Assembly: GCA_002292925.1 (NCBI GenBank)
Contig: DBCF01000103.1
Location: 3,865-18,315 of the forward strand
Direction of reading: 5' to 3'
Source of the DNA: Roseiflexaceae bacterium UBA965
GTDB taxonomy: Bacteria; Chloroflexota; Chloroflexia; Chloroflexales; Roseiflexaceae
Length of the DNA: 14,451 bases
In this document: positions 6,964 through 14,437 of the stretch, one piece after another
Layout of the letters: the number at the start of each line of letters is the position of its first letter
Numbering within the stretch: the first letter of the stretch is position 1
Made by a program: the position numbers and the translations under genes
The notes under the pieces: model-generated
Database searches by the model: none
What the model was told of the DNA's origin: nothing
Seen by the model: the letters and a program-made list of their open reading frames with translations, nothing else

Positions 6964-8681
6964 TATAATTTCTCGCTAATATAATCGTGGACGCGCCGGA
7001 ACAACCAATACCCAACCCCCATCACACACATCGCCACCAACAACGACCGCACCATTGATTCGCTGGCAGGGATCCCAGGCGTGGGGAACAATCCACTTGC
7101 TACTGGTTGGCCATACAAAATCTCACGGTAATATTCGACAAATGACGCCATCGGATTGCACCAGCGCAATACCCGCGCCATACTGCTACTAATGCCGTTC
7201 AGTGAATAGACAATCGGTGTCAAAAAGAACCAGACTTGCAGAAAAATACCCACAAAATGGATAACATCGAGGGAGTAAACCGCTAACGCTGTCAAAAATA
7301 GTGCTAACCCTAAGACGAATATCGTGTGCACCAACAAAATAATCGGCAAATACGCAATCGTCCAAGGCAGGCTCAACGTCCCTTGGGCGATATACCGAAT
7401 AATACATTGAAACAAAATTAGCATAGGTAATGATAACAAAAAATTCACCATGCTGGTAAGTACACTTGCAATCGGCAATACTTCACGGGGGAAGTAGGTT
7501 TGACGCACTAATGGCGCATTGTCACTAATGCTCCGCACTGCAGTGGCAATTGCATCTGACGTATATGCCCATGGCAACAACGCGACCGCGATAAACAACG
7601 GATAGAGTGCCAAAGTATTACCCGGAAAAAAATAGCCAAAGACCACCCAGTAGACGAGGAGTTGCATCAACGGCGCGATTTGCGTCCAAGCAAACCCCAA
7701 AATACTGCCCCGATAGCGGAGCAACAAATTGCGACGCACCAAATGCTCGATGAGCACCCGATAGCTCCAGATTTCGGCGCCACGCGCTACAATCCCCACA
7801 CTCCGGTCGAACCAGATCACAATCACGGCAAACAGCAATCCCCCCAATATCGTGGCAACAACAATCACCCACAAATAGCGCGGTAATGATTGTTGCGGCA
7901 CAGGAGCAGTCCCCATACGATACAACACCCCCACTCGGGTAGGGTCAAAACTCAATTGCGGATTTAATGCTTGCATCACAGCCTCAAATTCACGCATACT
8001 GCTGAGCATCGCTTGTTGTTGTTGGGCCATTTCGGCATCTTTGGGTGGCACCGGCGATTGCTCGAGTTGCATGCGATGCCATTCTATGGCACGGAGCAAA
8101 TCAGATTGGTCGGCAAACGCAAGATCGCTAACCCGTATATATTTGGCAATCGGCTCAATGGGACGATTAAAGGTAAACACAGCAAGGCGCACAAAATCAC
8201 GTAAGATGCGGGTTTCGTTGTCACTGGCGGGGTTGCCTTGCAAGGCCAACGTCATTTCCCACCCCAACACATTGCGCAAAATCTCACGTCCACCCGCCGC
8301 TTGAATCGTCATGATGAGCACATCGGCGTATTCATTGCTCAATGTGGCAGCGAGGGTTGGGGTATTGGCAGTAATTGACACATCGAGTGTATCGGCCTGC
8401 CAGACGACGTTGTCTGCCATTTGGGGTTCACCAAAGCCCGGGTGACGCACGAGCATCACCGCCCGTGCCTGATACAACACGTCACGGAAGTCTTGGTCGA
8501 GTTGTCCATTTGCATCAAACAACTCATGATAGCGTTGTACATCGAGCGCCACCGTAGCATGCGCTTGATACAGCGTTGGTTGGGCAAATTGACGTGGTAA
8601 CACCATCCCCAACGCCACGATTACCGCCAAAAGCGCGATGATGGCATAGGTGCGATTACGGTGTTGCAACATGAAGGTCAT
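6963..8681 (-). CDS. Fusion of a Wzz/PCP-like chain-length domain with a Wzm-like ABC-2 permease
   Basis: This uninterrupted 572-residue frame joins two modules. Residues 1-300 look like a polysaccharide co-polymerase (Wzz/KpsE type). They have a membrane helix at 11-29, an extracytoplasmic region with a Gln/Met-rich helical stretch (about 215-240), the Pro-rich GTAPVPQQ motif (257-264) and a second helix (about 269-291). Residues 305-572 form an ABC-2 permease beginning with RVLIEHLVRRNLLLRYRGS and LGFAWTQIAPL, as in Wzm, with about six helices. It should pair with the Wzt-like ATPase encoded just downstream (1-nt overlap). The ATG at 8681 has a GAGGA site nine bases upstream and overlaps the deacetylase gene by 26 bases; an ATG at 8672 is an alternative. 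In the systems I know, PCP and permease are separate proteins. The fusion suggests that chain-length control and export act as one unit. Confidence 0.88.
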   Translation of the reverse strand: MTFMLQHRNRTYAIIALLAVIVALGMVLPRQFAQPTLYQAHATVALDVQRYHELFDANGQLDQDFRDVLYQARAVMLVRHPGFGEPQMADNVVWQADTLDVSITANTPTLAATLSNEYADVLIMTIQAAGGREILRNVLGWEMTLALQGNPASDNETRILRDFVRLAVFTFNRPIEPIAKYIRVSDLAFADQSDLLRAIEWHRMQLEQSPVPPKDAEMAQQQQAMLSSMREFEAVMQALNPQLSFDPTRVGVLYRMGTAPVPQQSLPRYLWVIVVATILGGLLFAVIVIWFDRSVGIVARGAEIWSYRVLIEHLVRRNLLLRYRGSILGFAWTQIAPLMQLLVYWVVFGYFFPGNTLALYPLFIAVALLPWAYTSDAIATAVRSISDNAPLVRQTYFPREVLPIASVLTSMVNFLLSLPMLILFQCIIRYIAQGTLSLPWTIAYLPIILLVHTIFVLGLALFLTALAVYSLDVIHFVGIFLQVWFFLTPIVYSLNGISSSMARVLRWCNPMASFVEYYREILYGQPVASGLFPTPGIPASESMVRSLLVAMCVMGVGYWLFRRVHDYISEKL

Positions 8682-10425
8682 GTGGTTCTATCCTCAGTGT
8701 CACTGGCGTATGGGGAGCAAGGGTTACGACGACCTGATTGGTTTGGCCATCGACAAATCGCCAGCCTGGTTGCGCCGTGATTACCATATCGGTAATCGCC
8801 GTCATCGTCGGATTGGTAAGGATTATGGTGGGGGATGTTGCTGATTGCATCACCTTGGTTTGCACCATCTGAATCATCTGCTGCCGCGTGGCAATCGCCT
8901 GCAGTGACGCTACCCAGACATCACCAGCCTGAGCAGTGGCATCGACGACCGCTTGCCACGTAGCAATTTGGGCAGGAGTCATTACTTCTTCGGTATGTGA
9001 CCAAAAATCAATCATACCGTCGCGCTGACGAATATCAGTAAGCAATGCGAGTGCACCCGCTTCACGTGCCGTTGTCAGATAATAGTCGGGACAGACCAAA
9101 ATGACTTCGTGCCCTGGCAATGGTCGACAGCGCGCCTCGCCTGCGGTGACAATGTGATACTGTGGCAAACGAGGATTCCACGACGTACGAGTCAATGACG
9201 TCACCCCGGCCGCCACTAATTGATCCCAACTATCATAACGCATCCCCGCACTACTACTCCATGGGAATGCGAGTGATGTTGCCGGGGTCACATTGCGGGT
9301 CGCTGCCAACGTGTTCCATGCCTGCAAATCAGTTTGCCACTCAGTCGGTGACGCCAATCCCCCATAAAAATGACTAAAGGTGTGGCTTTGGATGTCATGG
9401 CCGGCATTACGCACCGGCCCAATCAAATCACCAAAATACCAGGCGGGGTCAGACTGCCTGTCACCATACGGGTCAGCCGCAAACCACGGTTGCTGCGTCC
9501 ACACATTGCTCTGCCATCCATTGGCGGTCGTAGCCCACGCAAATACTGGGTTGCCCATAAATAGTTGTTTATCGCGATTCCCATCCAAAAAATTATACCC
9601 ATTTACATAGTAGGTCGCGACAAACTTATAGGGTGCAAAGAGTTTCAACGAATTCGTCAAACCTTCACGCATACGCATACCACGCAAGACCGGGTCAGTA
9701 CCAGCCAATGGGTCGTCGTTCGAGCGTGAATGCACCAAGCCCCCCATCGCTGTTTCCCAGTCATATGAAAAAGAGACCGCTGCGTTATACCCTGCCGGCC
9801 ACGGCCGGATATGAATGAATTGGGCGCTCGCCGGAACCACATCAGCGAGGGCACTGCCCACATAACTCGGTCGCACTACAAATTGGTCGAGATAGATGCG
9901 GTCGTCAGAGGCCGGCTCATAGCGCACCTCGAGGGTGGTTGCTCCCGCTGGTGCTACATCAGTTTGATGATAGAGACTCCACGGTTGTTGGTCGGTCGCC
10001 CCACCCCAGCGCCGTACCATTTGCCAATCACCAACCCGTTCGGCAATCACCGTTGCACCATTGCGCCACAACCAACGCGTCCGCACCGCCGTCACCGACG
10101 GGCTATCGGCGAGTACGCGGGCAGCAACACAATACGCTTGCCCGGCCGCTACGGGGATGGTGGGCAAACCAAGCCACGTGCCGATACCCAGCATATGCAC
10201 TGAATTCCCACCAGCCACACTAAATTCCCCAATACGCACGCCAGGCGCCCCTGCAATCCAGCCGGTAGGGAGACTGTCAGTATCGGCATCGAGGGCGTGG
10301 TCATCGAGCAACACGGGTTGCCAACGCGCTTGGCACTGTTGTTCACGGGTATTGGCCCAAAAGAGTCCTATGACCGCCCCTAACCCGATGATTATTCCAA
10401 TGTACAAATATAGTCGTTTATTCAT
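8656..10425 (-). CDS. Membrane-anchored polysaccharide deacetylase-like protein (NodB/CE4 fold)
   Basis: The 589-residue protein has an N-terminal membrane anchor (about 5-23). A beta-rich region (about 40-190) may be a carbohydrate-binding jelly roll. A NodB-homology domain spans about 210-500, and a short beta domain ends the protein. Deacetylase blocks are visible: VSFSYDWE (Asp222, Glu224) in place of the usual TFDDG, HTFSH (His348 and His352, the metal pair), AFPWS (387-390) and WSHTEE (His477). Family enzymes remove N- or O-acetyl groups from extracellular glycans. The gene starts two bases after the stop of the peptidase gene with no clear ribosome-binding site, suggesting translational coupling, and its end overlaps the exporter permease. 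It is probably a tailoring enzyme for the exported polysaccharide, acting outside the membrane. The Asp-Trp-Glu first motif makes catalytic proficiency somewhat uncertain. Confidence 0.82.
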   Translation of the reverse strand: MNKRLYLYIGIIIGLGAVIGLFWANTREQQCQARWQPVLLDDHALDADTDSLPTGWIAGAPGVRIGEFSVAGGNSVHMLGIGTWLGLPTIPVAAGQAYCVAARVLADSPSVTAVRTRWLWRNGATVIAERVGDWQMVRRWGGATDQQPWSLYHQTDVAPAGATTLEVRYEPASDDRIYLDQFVVRPSYVGSALADVVPASAQFIHIRPWPAGYNAAVSFSYDWETAMGGLVHSRSNDDPLAGTDPVLRGMRMREGLTNSLKLFAPYKFVATYYVNGYNFLDGNRDKQLFMGNPVFAWATTANGWQSNVWTQQPWFAADPYGDRQSDPAWYFGDLIGPVRNAGHDIQSHTFSHFYGGLASPTEWQTDLQAWNTLAATRNVTPATSLAFPWSSSAGMRYDSWDQLVAAGVTSLTRTSWNPRLPQYHIVTAGEARCRPLPGHEVILVCPDYYLTTAREAGALALLTDIRQRDGMIDFWSHTEEVMTPAQIATWQAVVDATAQAGDVWVASLQAIATRQQMIQMVQTKVMQSATSPTIILTNPTMTAITDMVITAQPGWRFVDGQTNQVVVTLAPHTPVTLRIEPHDLHVATP

Positions 10426-10427
10426 AA

Positions 10428-11750
10428 TTAGCGAATCTGGAATGGTTGCGTCGGCGCAATCACATTACTAGTAACCATCGACTGCCACACGACGGGCAAA
10501 CGGATAATGCGATTATTGATTTCGTCGTAGCGAATCACCCCATAGGTAAATTGCTGTTGCGATTGCTGTGTCCCCACAGGGAGTGCCATCATCCGTTCGT
10601 TGTCTTGGGGGGCACCCAACAATTGCACCCCATCAATCCGTTGGTAATAGCGGGCAAAGGCATCGTGCACCACCGCTTTGGTATCAGCAAAAGTCAATAC
10701 GGTGGCATCGTCGCTGGTCAGTGCCACCTCACCAGCAATTGGAACAACCTCAATCGGTAGCGCCCGCACAGCTTGCACCTCGTCACGCGGGTCATATGAC
10801 AGCATAATCGTCGCAAATGCTTGTACATATTTGCCATCACGCAATTGAGCATCAGCGAGCGGGGGGCCGAGCATTTCGGCGCCGTATGCCTGCCAAAAAC
10901 GCCAAATAGGCATAGACATCGTGATGCCATTGATTTGGCGGTCAGCCAAGGCGGGAATCAAGGCCGGAGCATTGGCGAGCACGGCATTAACCCCCGCGAG
11001 ATTGCGATCGAATTCAGGATCATCGCCACTCTCAAGCTCGGGGATAATCGCCGGCAAATCGATGCCACGCGCCCAATCATGCATACCACCCGTAATCGGG
11101 TATTTGTCCCAATAACGTGCGTATTGATAGTTGCCCGCTTTGGCATAGATTTGAGCCATTGCGTTGGCAATCGGATCTTCACAAAATGCCGGGAACACGA
11201 GCCCCGCTGCCGAATGCAAAAACACTACCGCCGATGCATCTAACAAAAAGGCCCGGATTACTCGGCTTTCGGGTTCGGAATCAGCATATGGACCACCAGT
11301 ATCAGAAATAACTGCACTCGCACCATAGACACGCTGAGCCCAATCGTTTTCACTACATTTATCTAAATTGGTATTCATATTGCGGTTCAAATCGACACCA
11401 TTGGCGTTTTGGCGTGATTCGAGTTTGTCACCATCGGGATTGAGGACGGGGATGATATAGAGGCGCACATCGGCAGGTATTGCTTCGGGGTGGTTGCCAA
11501 ACCAATCAATTAATTGGCGACTAAGCACACCAGTATTGCGTTCGGGTGCACCATGTGTTTGACCGACAATTACAAATTTGCGCGTCCCCGTACCAAAACG
11601 AAACGCTTCGATAGGCAACCCTTGGCCGCTCACCCCGATTTGCACACGTGCGTTACGCGGTGCTTGTTGGGCATTCGCAACCGGCAATACCCAGCACATT
11701 GCACTAAACCATATGCAAATGCACACAATTACCAAATATCTGGGTTTCAT
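10428..11750 (-). CDS. Exported M14-family zinc carboxypeptidase with C-terminal LGFP-like repeats
   Basis: Residues here are counted from the TTG at 11777; subtract nine for the chosen ATG. A signal peptide ends near VANAQQAP. The M14 domain shows GQTHGAPERN (His75, Glu79), NPDG, GVDLNRN (Asn131-Arg132), FLHS (third ligand His188) and IPELES (catalytic Glu247). The first metal block is H-x3-E, one residue longer than the canonical H-x2-E. Past residue 285, two segments (FWQAYGAEMLGPP and YYQRIDGVQLLGAP, each followed by an aromatic stretch) look like LGFP-type repeats common in secreted Chloroflexota proteins. The ATG at 11750 is preferred: it has GAGG nine bases upstream and a leader of about 32 nt, while the TTG would start only about five bases after the predicted transcript start. 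This is the first gene of the polysaccharide operon. The substrate could be wall peptide or surface protein. Confidence 0.85.
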   Translation of the reverse strand: MKPRYLVIVCICIWFSAMCWVLPVANAQQAPRNARVQIGVSGQGLPIEAFRFGTGTRKFVIVGQTHGAPERNTGVLSRQLIDWFGNHPEAIPADVRLYIIPVLNPDGDKLESRQNANGVDLNRNMNTNLDKCSENDWAQRVYGASAVISDTGGPYADSEPESRVIRAFLLDASAVVFLHSAAGLVFPAFCEDPIANAMAQIYAKAGNYQYARYWDKYPITGGMHDWARGIDLPAIIPELESGDDPEFDRNLAGVNAVLANAPALIPALADRQINGITMSMPIWRFWQAYGAEMLGPPLADAQLRDGKYVQAFATIMLSYDPRDEVQAVRALPIEVVPIAGEVALTSDDATVLTFADTKAVVHDAFARYYQRIDGVQLLGAPQDNERMMALPVGTQQSQQQFTYGVIRYDEINNRIIRLPVVWQSMVTSNVIAPTQPFQIR

Positions 11751-11788
11751 GCCGGCATGCCTCGTCATCACAATCAAATCATTTGGGC

Positions 11789-11797
11789 ATTATACCA
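11789..11797 (-). promoter_or_regulatory. Extended -10 promoter of the polysaccharide operon
   Basis: The minus strand reads TGGTATAAT, a consensus -10 with the TGn extension. A -35 is poorly conserved (TACAGA with a 17-bp spacer). Transcription would begin near 11782. It is the only convincing promoter seen for the five-gene unit ending at 4476. Confidence 0.65.
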
Positions 11798-11938
11798 TTG
11801 CCCTTCGGGAATCTGTATGATACGTCTATTTCGGCGACCTGATAGTGTCACGGTGGCGCAGGTGGTTCACTCTATAATCCAAAACAAGCCCGTAGAAAAT
11901 CCGATAAATCCCCTGCAAAGATTCCTCCCAAATCCAAT

Positions 11939-11968
11939 TTGACATGAGCTAGTATGACGTGCTATACT
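11939..11968 (+). promoter_or_regulatory. Promoter of the tRNA-Ile/tRNA-Ala unit
   Basis: A consensus -35 TTGACA (11939-11944) and -10 TATACT (11963-11968) are separated by 18 bp. Transcription would start near 11975, about 14 bases before the first tRNA. The remainder of the 11798-11938 interval shows no supported gene. Confidence 0.8.
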
Positions 11969-11988
11969 TTGCCTCGTTGTGATGTTAC

Positions 11989-12065
<77 letters not shown>

Positions 12066-12081
12066 CACAACATTTGTTTTT

Positions 12082-12157
12082 GGGGCAATAGCTCAGTTGG
12101 GAGAGCGCCTGCTTTGCACGCAGGAGGTCCGGGGTTCGAGTCCCCGTTGCTCCACCA
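12082..12157 (+). tRNA. tRNA-Ala(TGC)
   Basis: The 76-nt cloverleaf is complete. The acceptor GGGGCAA pairs with TTGCTCC and contains the G3:U70 wobble pair that identifies alanine tRNAs. The anticodon stem CCTGC/GCAGG encloses TTTGCAC with anticodon TGC. The T-loop TTCGAGT, discriminator A and encoded CCA are present. The Ile-Ala order is that of the classic 16S-23S spacer, but no rRNA gene flanks it here. Confidence 0.97.
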
Positions 12158-12196
12158 ATTCCCTCTATTGATTAAATCAATTCGATCTTAAGGCGT

Positions 12197-12224
12197 GTAA
12201 TGCAGGGCATTACGGGTCTTTTTT
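12197..12224 (+). terminator. Intrinsic terminator after the tRNA pair
   Basis: GTAATGC (12197-12203) pairs with GCATTAC (12207-12213) across an AGG loop. GGGTC and six T residues (12219-12224) follow. It ends about 67 bases past tRNA-Ala and only 16 bases before the cupin ATG, so any transcript for the cupin must read through it or start within or just after it. Confidence 0.75.
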
Positions 12225-12240
12225 AGTATCTGTGACAACG

Positions 12241-12564
12241 ATGAAATACCACACCACCCTTGCCAACCACATCGACTTCCGCACCGATCGTTTTTATAAA
12301 GGCACCCTATTTGAAAGCATGCATATGCTGGTAGGCATCGATTGTCTCGCACCTGGGCAAGCACAATTACCTCATATGCATGCGGGTCACGACAAAATGT
12401 ATTATGTACAGCAAGGACAAGGCACATTTACCGTGGCCGATGAGACCGTTGTCGCCAATCCTGGTGATGTGGTATGGGCACCAGCAGACACCATCCACCA
12501 TGTCACCAATAGCGGGAGCGAACCATTGATTATGTTGATTACCATGGCGCCAGAACCACGATGA
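12241..12564 (+). CDS. Small single-domain cupin protein
   Basis: The protein is 107 residues from the ATG at 12241, or 110 from an in-frame GTG at 12232. Cupin motif 1 is visible as PGQAQLPHMHAGHDKMYYVQQGQG-like sequence, where the PHMHAGHD part supplies His ligands, though the usual Glu is replaced. Motif 2 is PGDVVWAPADTIHHVTNSG, with a metal-type His and the terminal Asn. Such proteins bind a metal or small ligand, and roles range from isomerase or dioxygenase to regulator; the substrate cannot be inferred here. There is no clear Shine-Dalgarno site before either start, and an intrinsic terminator ends just upstream. The stop overlaps the next start as ATGA (12561-12564), so the two small proteins are probably made together. 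Confidence 0.85.
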   Translation: MKYHTTLANHIDFRTDRFYKGTLFESMHMLVGIDCLAPGQAQLPHMHAGHDKMYYVQQGQGTFTVADETVVANPGDVVWAPADTIHHVTNSGSEPLIMLITMAPEPR

Positions 12565-12893
12565 TTACAATCAGTAGTCTATTTATGCAAGTCGATCGCG
12601 TATTCCGTAGCCGGAGCGATGCACCACGCTGGCGAGTGACCCAACAGCAGGCGCACATTGAAGTGTTTCGCCGGCCCATTTTGACGAGTGAAGTCACCCT
12701 TGGAGCCCTCGGCATTGGTGATGCCGCCATGCCTGTACCGCTGTTAGTCTGCACCATCGCGTTGAGCACCACCCAACCCGGTGACGTTGATATTTTTGTG
12801 TATGATGCACAACACACGCCTCAGCTCCACGCCACCGTCATGCCCCACCAACTGCTAGCACATATTGCGCCAATCATCGCACCATTTGCGTAA
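12561..12893 (+). CDS. Unrecognised 110-residue protein coupled to the cupin
   Basis: I do not recognise this protein. It is intact, starts in an ATGA overlap with the cupin stop, and runs to a TAA at 12891-12893. It is soluble-looking with no signal peptide. An amphipathic start (MITISSLFMQVDRVFRSR) leads into WRVTQQQAHIEVFRRPI and a LGALGIGD segment. A strand-like stretch (PVPLLVCTIALS), an acidic PGDVDIFVYD segment and a hydrophobic helix near the end follow. The alternation suggests a small alpha/beta fold. Coding is supported by the overlap with a confident gene and by composition like the neighbours. The coupling suggests it acts with the cupin or shares its substrate, but this is inference only. 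Confidence 0.7.
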   Translation: MITISSLFMQVDRVFRSRSDAPRWRVTQQQAHIEVFRRPILTSEVTLGALGIGDAAMPVPLLVCTIALSTTQPGDVDIFVYDAQHTPQLHATVMPHQLLAHIAPIIAPFA

Positions 12894-12940
12894 CTTTCGC
12901 ATGCGCTGAAACGGTATTCCTGCTGTATTAACAACAATAC

Positions 12941-12946
12941 GGAGGA
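12941..12946 (+). promoter_or_regulatory. Strong ribosome-binding site for the ComEC-like gene
   Basis: GGAGGA lies five bases before the ATG at 12952, a near-consensus Shine-Dalgarno site that fixes the start. The 58-bp gap between the unrecognised gene and this start shows no convincing terminator or promoter. Confidence 0.8.
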
Positions 12947-12951
12947 TTTTT

Positions 12952-14388
12952 ATGCCGTTATTAACTAAACTCACGTGTGCGTGGATGATTGGCATTATCA
13001 TCAGCGATTATAAGTACCAGACAATCGCAAGTTGTCTGATGCTTGTAGTAGGGTTGGTTTTTTGTGTCAAAAAAAAGTATCTCCCGCTCCTCTGCGCAGT
13101 AGTAAGCATTGCGGGTATGCTACGGATGCAATACGCCCAACAGGCAGTGCCGTATCAGCCATTCCCACCGGCGCAATGGTATACCATCAGTGACAATCGC
13201 ACCAACTGGCAAGCCCAAAAAATCACTGCCTTTGCCCAAGACGGGCAAGGGTTACTCGTCACATTGCCACTCAATCCCCCCCACTACCCGGGTGAATCAC
13301 TCTTGCTGAGTGGTCACGCCCAACGCCTCACCAGTACACATGCCCCCTATCAAGCCCAAATGGATCGGCGGCATGTGTACGTAATGCTCAACAAACCTGT
13401 AGTGCATGCAGTAATTCCCAGCCAGCCATGGCGCATCGCCCTTGAACACTGGCGCACCCAGAGTCAACACAAACTGCAACAACTGTTTATAGAGCCACTG
13501 AGTAGCGTGGTGATTGGCATGTTGATTGGGCTCAACGGTGATGTCAGTGAAACCACCGCTCAATCGTTTCGCCAAACGGGCACGTCACATATTTTGGTGA
13601 TTAGTGGCTGGAACATATCAATCGTCGCAGTCGTGTGCATGCAAATCACGGCACGGCTCCAAGGCAGACCGTGGCTCCGCGCCGGTGTGGTAATTGCGGC
13701 GATTGTGGTGTATGTACTGGCCACAGGGGCATCAGCAGCTGTGGTGCGCGCGGGAGTGATGGGGGTGGCCGTTGTCATCGGCAAAACTCTCGATCGCCCC
13801 CGTAATGCCTGGAACATATTGGCATTGGCCGCCTGGGCAATGAGTATGTATGACCCCAGTGTGTTGTGGGATCTCGGATTCCAGTTGAGCAGTCTCGCCA
13901 CCCTCGGGTTGATTGCATTTAGTAGCCCCATCGATACCTGGCTAGAGCAGTCTCCCTTTGCTCACCCCACTCTTGCGTGGGGACGCGAAGGGTTGGCAGC
14001 CACGCTTGCAGCTCAAATGACCACATGGCCAATCATGCTCTGTCGACTCGGGACACCGTCACCGTGGAGTATTTTGGCGAATATCATCATCACACCGGTG
14101 GTGCCGTTTGCTATGGCGACTGGCACATTGACACTCGTCTGTGCATGGATGGTACCGGTGCTGGCCCCAATCACCACATGGGTCGCCTACCCAGCATTTC
14201 AATGGATTATCGTGGGGAGTCAAGTATTGGCCACCTGGCCAGCACCCACTCGGGTCATCATTGATAATCCGTGGCTCGAATGGCTTGGTCATGCGAGTTG
14301 GGTGGGGTGCATTCTGTTTTTGTATTGGCAAAAACAACAAAACATCCTCTCGGTCGGCACACACATTGATGATGACCCCATCAAGTAG
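12952..14388 (+). CDS. comEC: ComEC/Rec2-type competence-domain membrane protein (no beta-lactamase domain)
   Basis: The 478-residue multi-spanning protein has N-terminal helices (to about residue 58), a short soluble region (about 65-165) like the OB-type domain of ComEC, and a competence domain from about 185. Diagnostic blocks are FRQTGTSHILVISGWNISIV, GASAAVVRAGVMG and WDLGFQLSSLATLGL. ComEC forms the inner-membrane channel that admits single-stranded DNA during transformation. Many family members run to 700-800 residues because a metallo-beta-lactamase-like domain follows the channel. Here the frame ends cleanly after the last helices with a short tail (HIDDDPIK), so that domain is missing or encoded elsewhere. 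A new gene starts about 50 bp downstream, but too little is visible to tell whether it is that domain. The channel identity is secure; whether it supports DNA uptake alone is not. Confidence 0.88.
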   Translation: MPLLTKLTCAWMIGIIISDYKYQTIASCLMLVVGLVFCVKKKYLPLLCAVVSIAGMLRMQYAQQAVPYQPFPPAQWYTISDNRTNWQAQKITAFAQDGQGLLVTLPLNPPHYPGESLLLSGHAQRLTSTHAPYQAQMDRRHVYVMLNKPVVHAVIPSQPWRIALEHWRTQSQHKLQQLFIEPLSSVVIGMLIGLNGDVSETTAQSFRQTGTSHILVISGWNISIVAVVCMQITARLQGRPWLRAGVVIAAIVVYVLATGASAAVVRAGVMGVAVVIGKTLDRPRNAWNILALAAWAMSMYDPSVLWDLGFQLSSLATLGLIAFSSPIDTWLEQSPFAHPTLAWGREGLAATLAAQMTTWPIMLCRLGTPSPWSILANIIITPVVPFAMATGTLTLVCAWMVPVLAPITTWVAYPAFQWIIVGSQVLATWPAPTRVIIDNPWLEWLGHASWVGCILFLYWQKQQNILSVGTHIDDDPIK

Positions 14389-14397
14389 TGGTATAGT
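14389..14397 (+). promoter_or_regulatory. Extended -10 promoter for the gene at the right edge
   Basis: TGGTATAGT gives a TGn extended -10 (TATAGT at 14392-14397) directly after the comEC-like stop. Transcription would start near 14404 and leave about 34 nt of leader. No convincing -35 is visible. Confidence 0.5.
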
Positions 14398-14437
14398 TAG
14401 CGTTAAGAATATGTGTCATTTCAGAGAGGATCGTCGC

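Noticed and set aside
10821..11243. Plus-strand open frame inside the peptidase gene.
   Set aside because: It lies wholly antisense to a motif-supported M14 domain and shows no domain or ribosome-binding site.
11873..11878. TATAAT on the plus strand in the gap before the tRNAs.
   Set aside because: No matching -35 or TGn extension, and the tRNA unit has a much better promoter at 11939-11968; no gene starts just after it.
12168..12180. TTGATTAAATCAA palindrome downstream of tRNA-Ala.
   Set aside because: Short AT-only-type palindrome likely by chance; the better terminator hairpin lies 17 bases further on.
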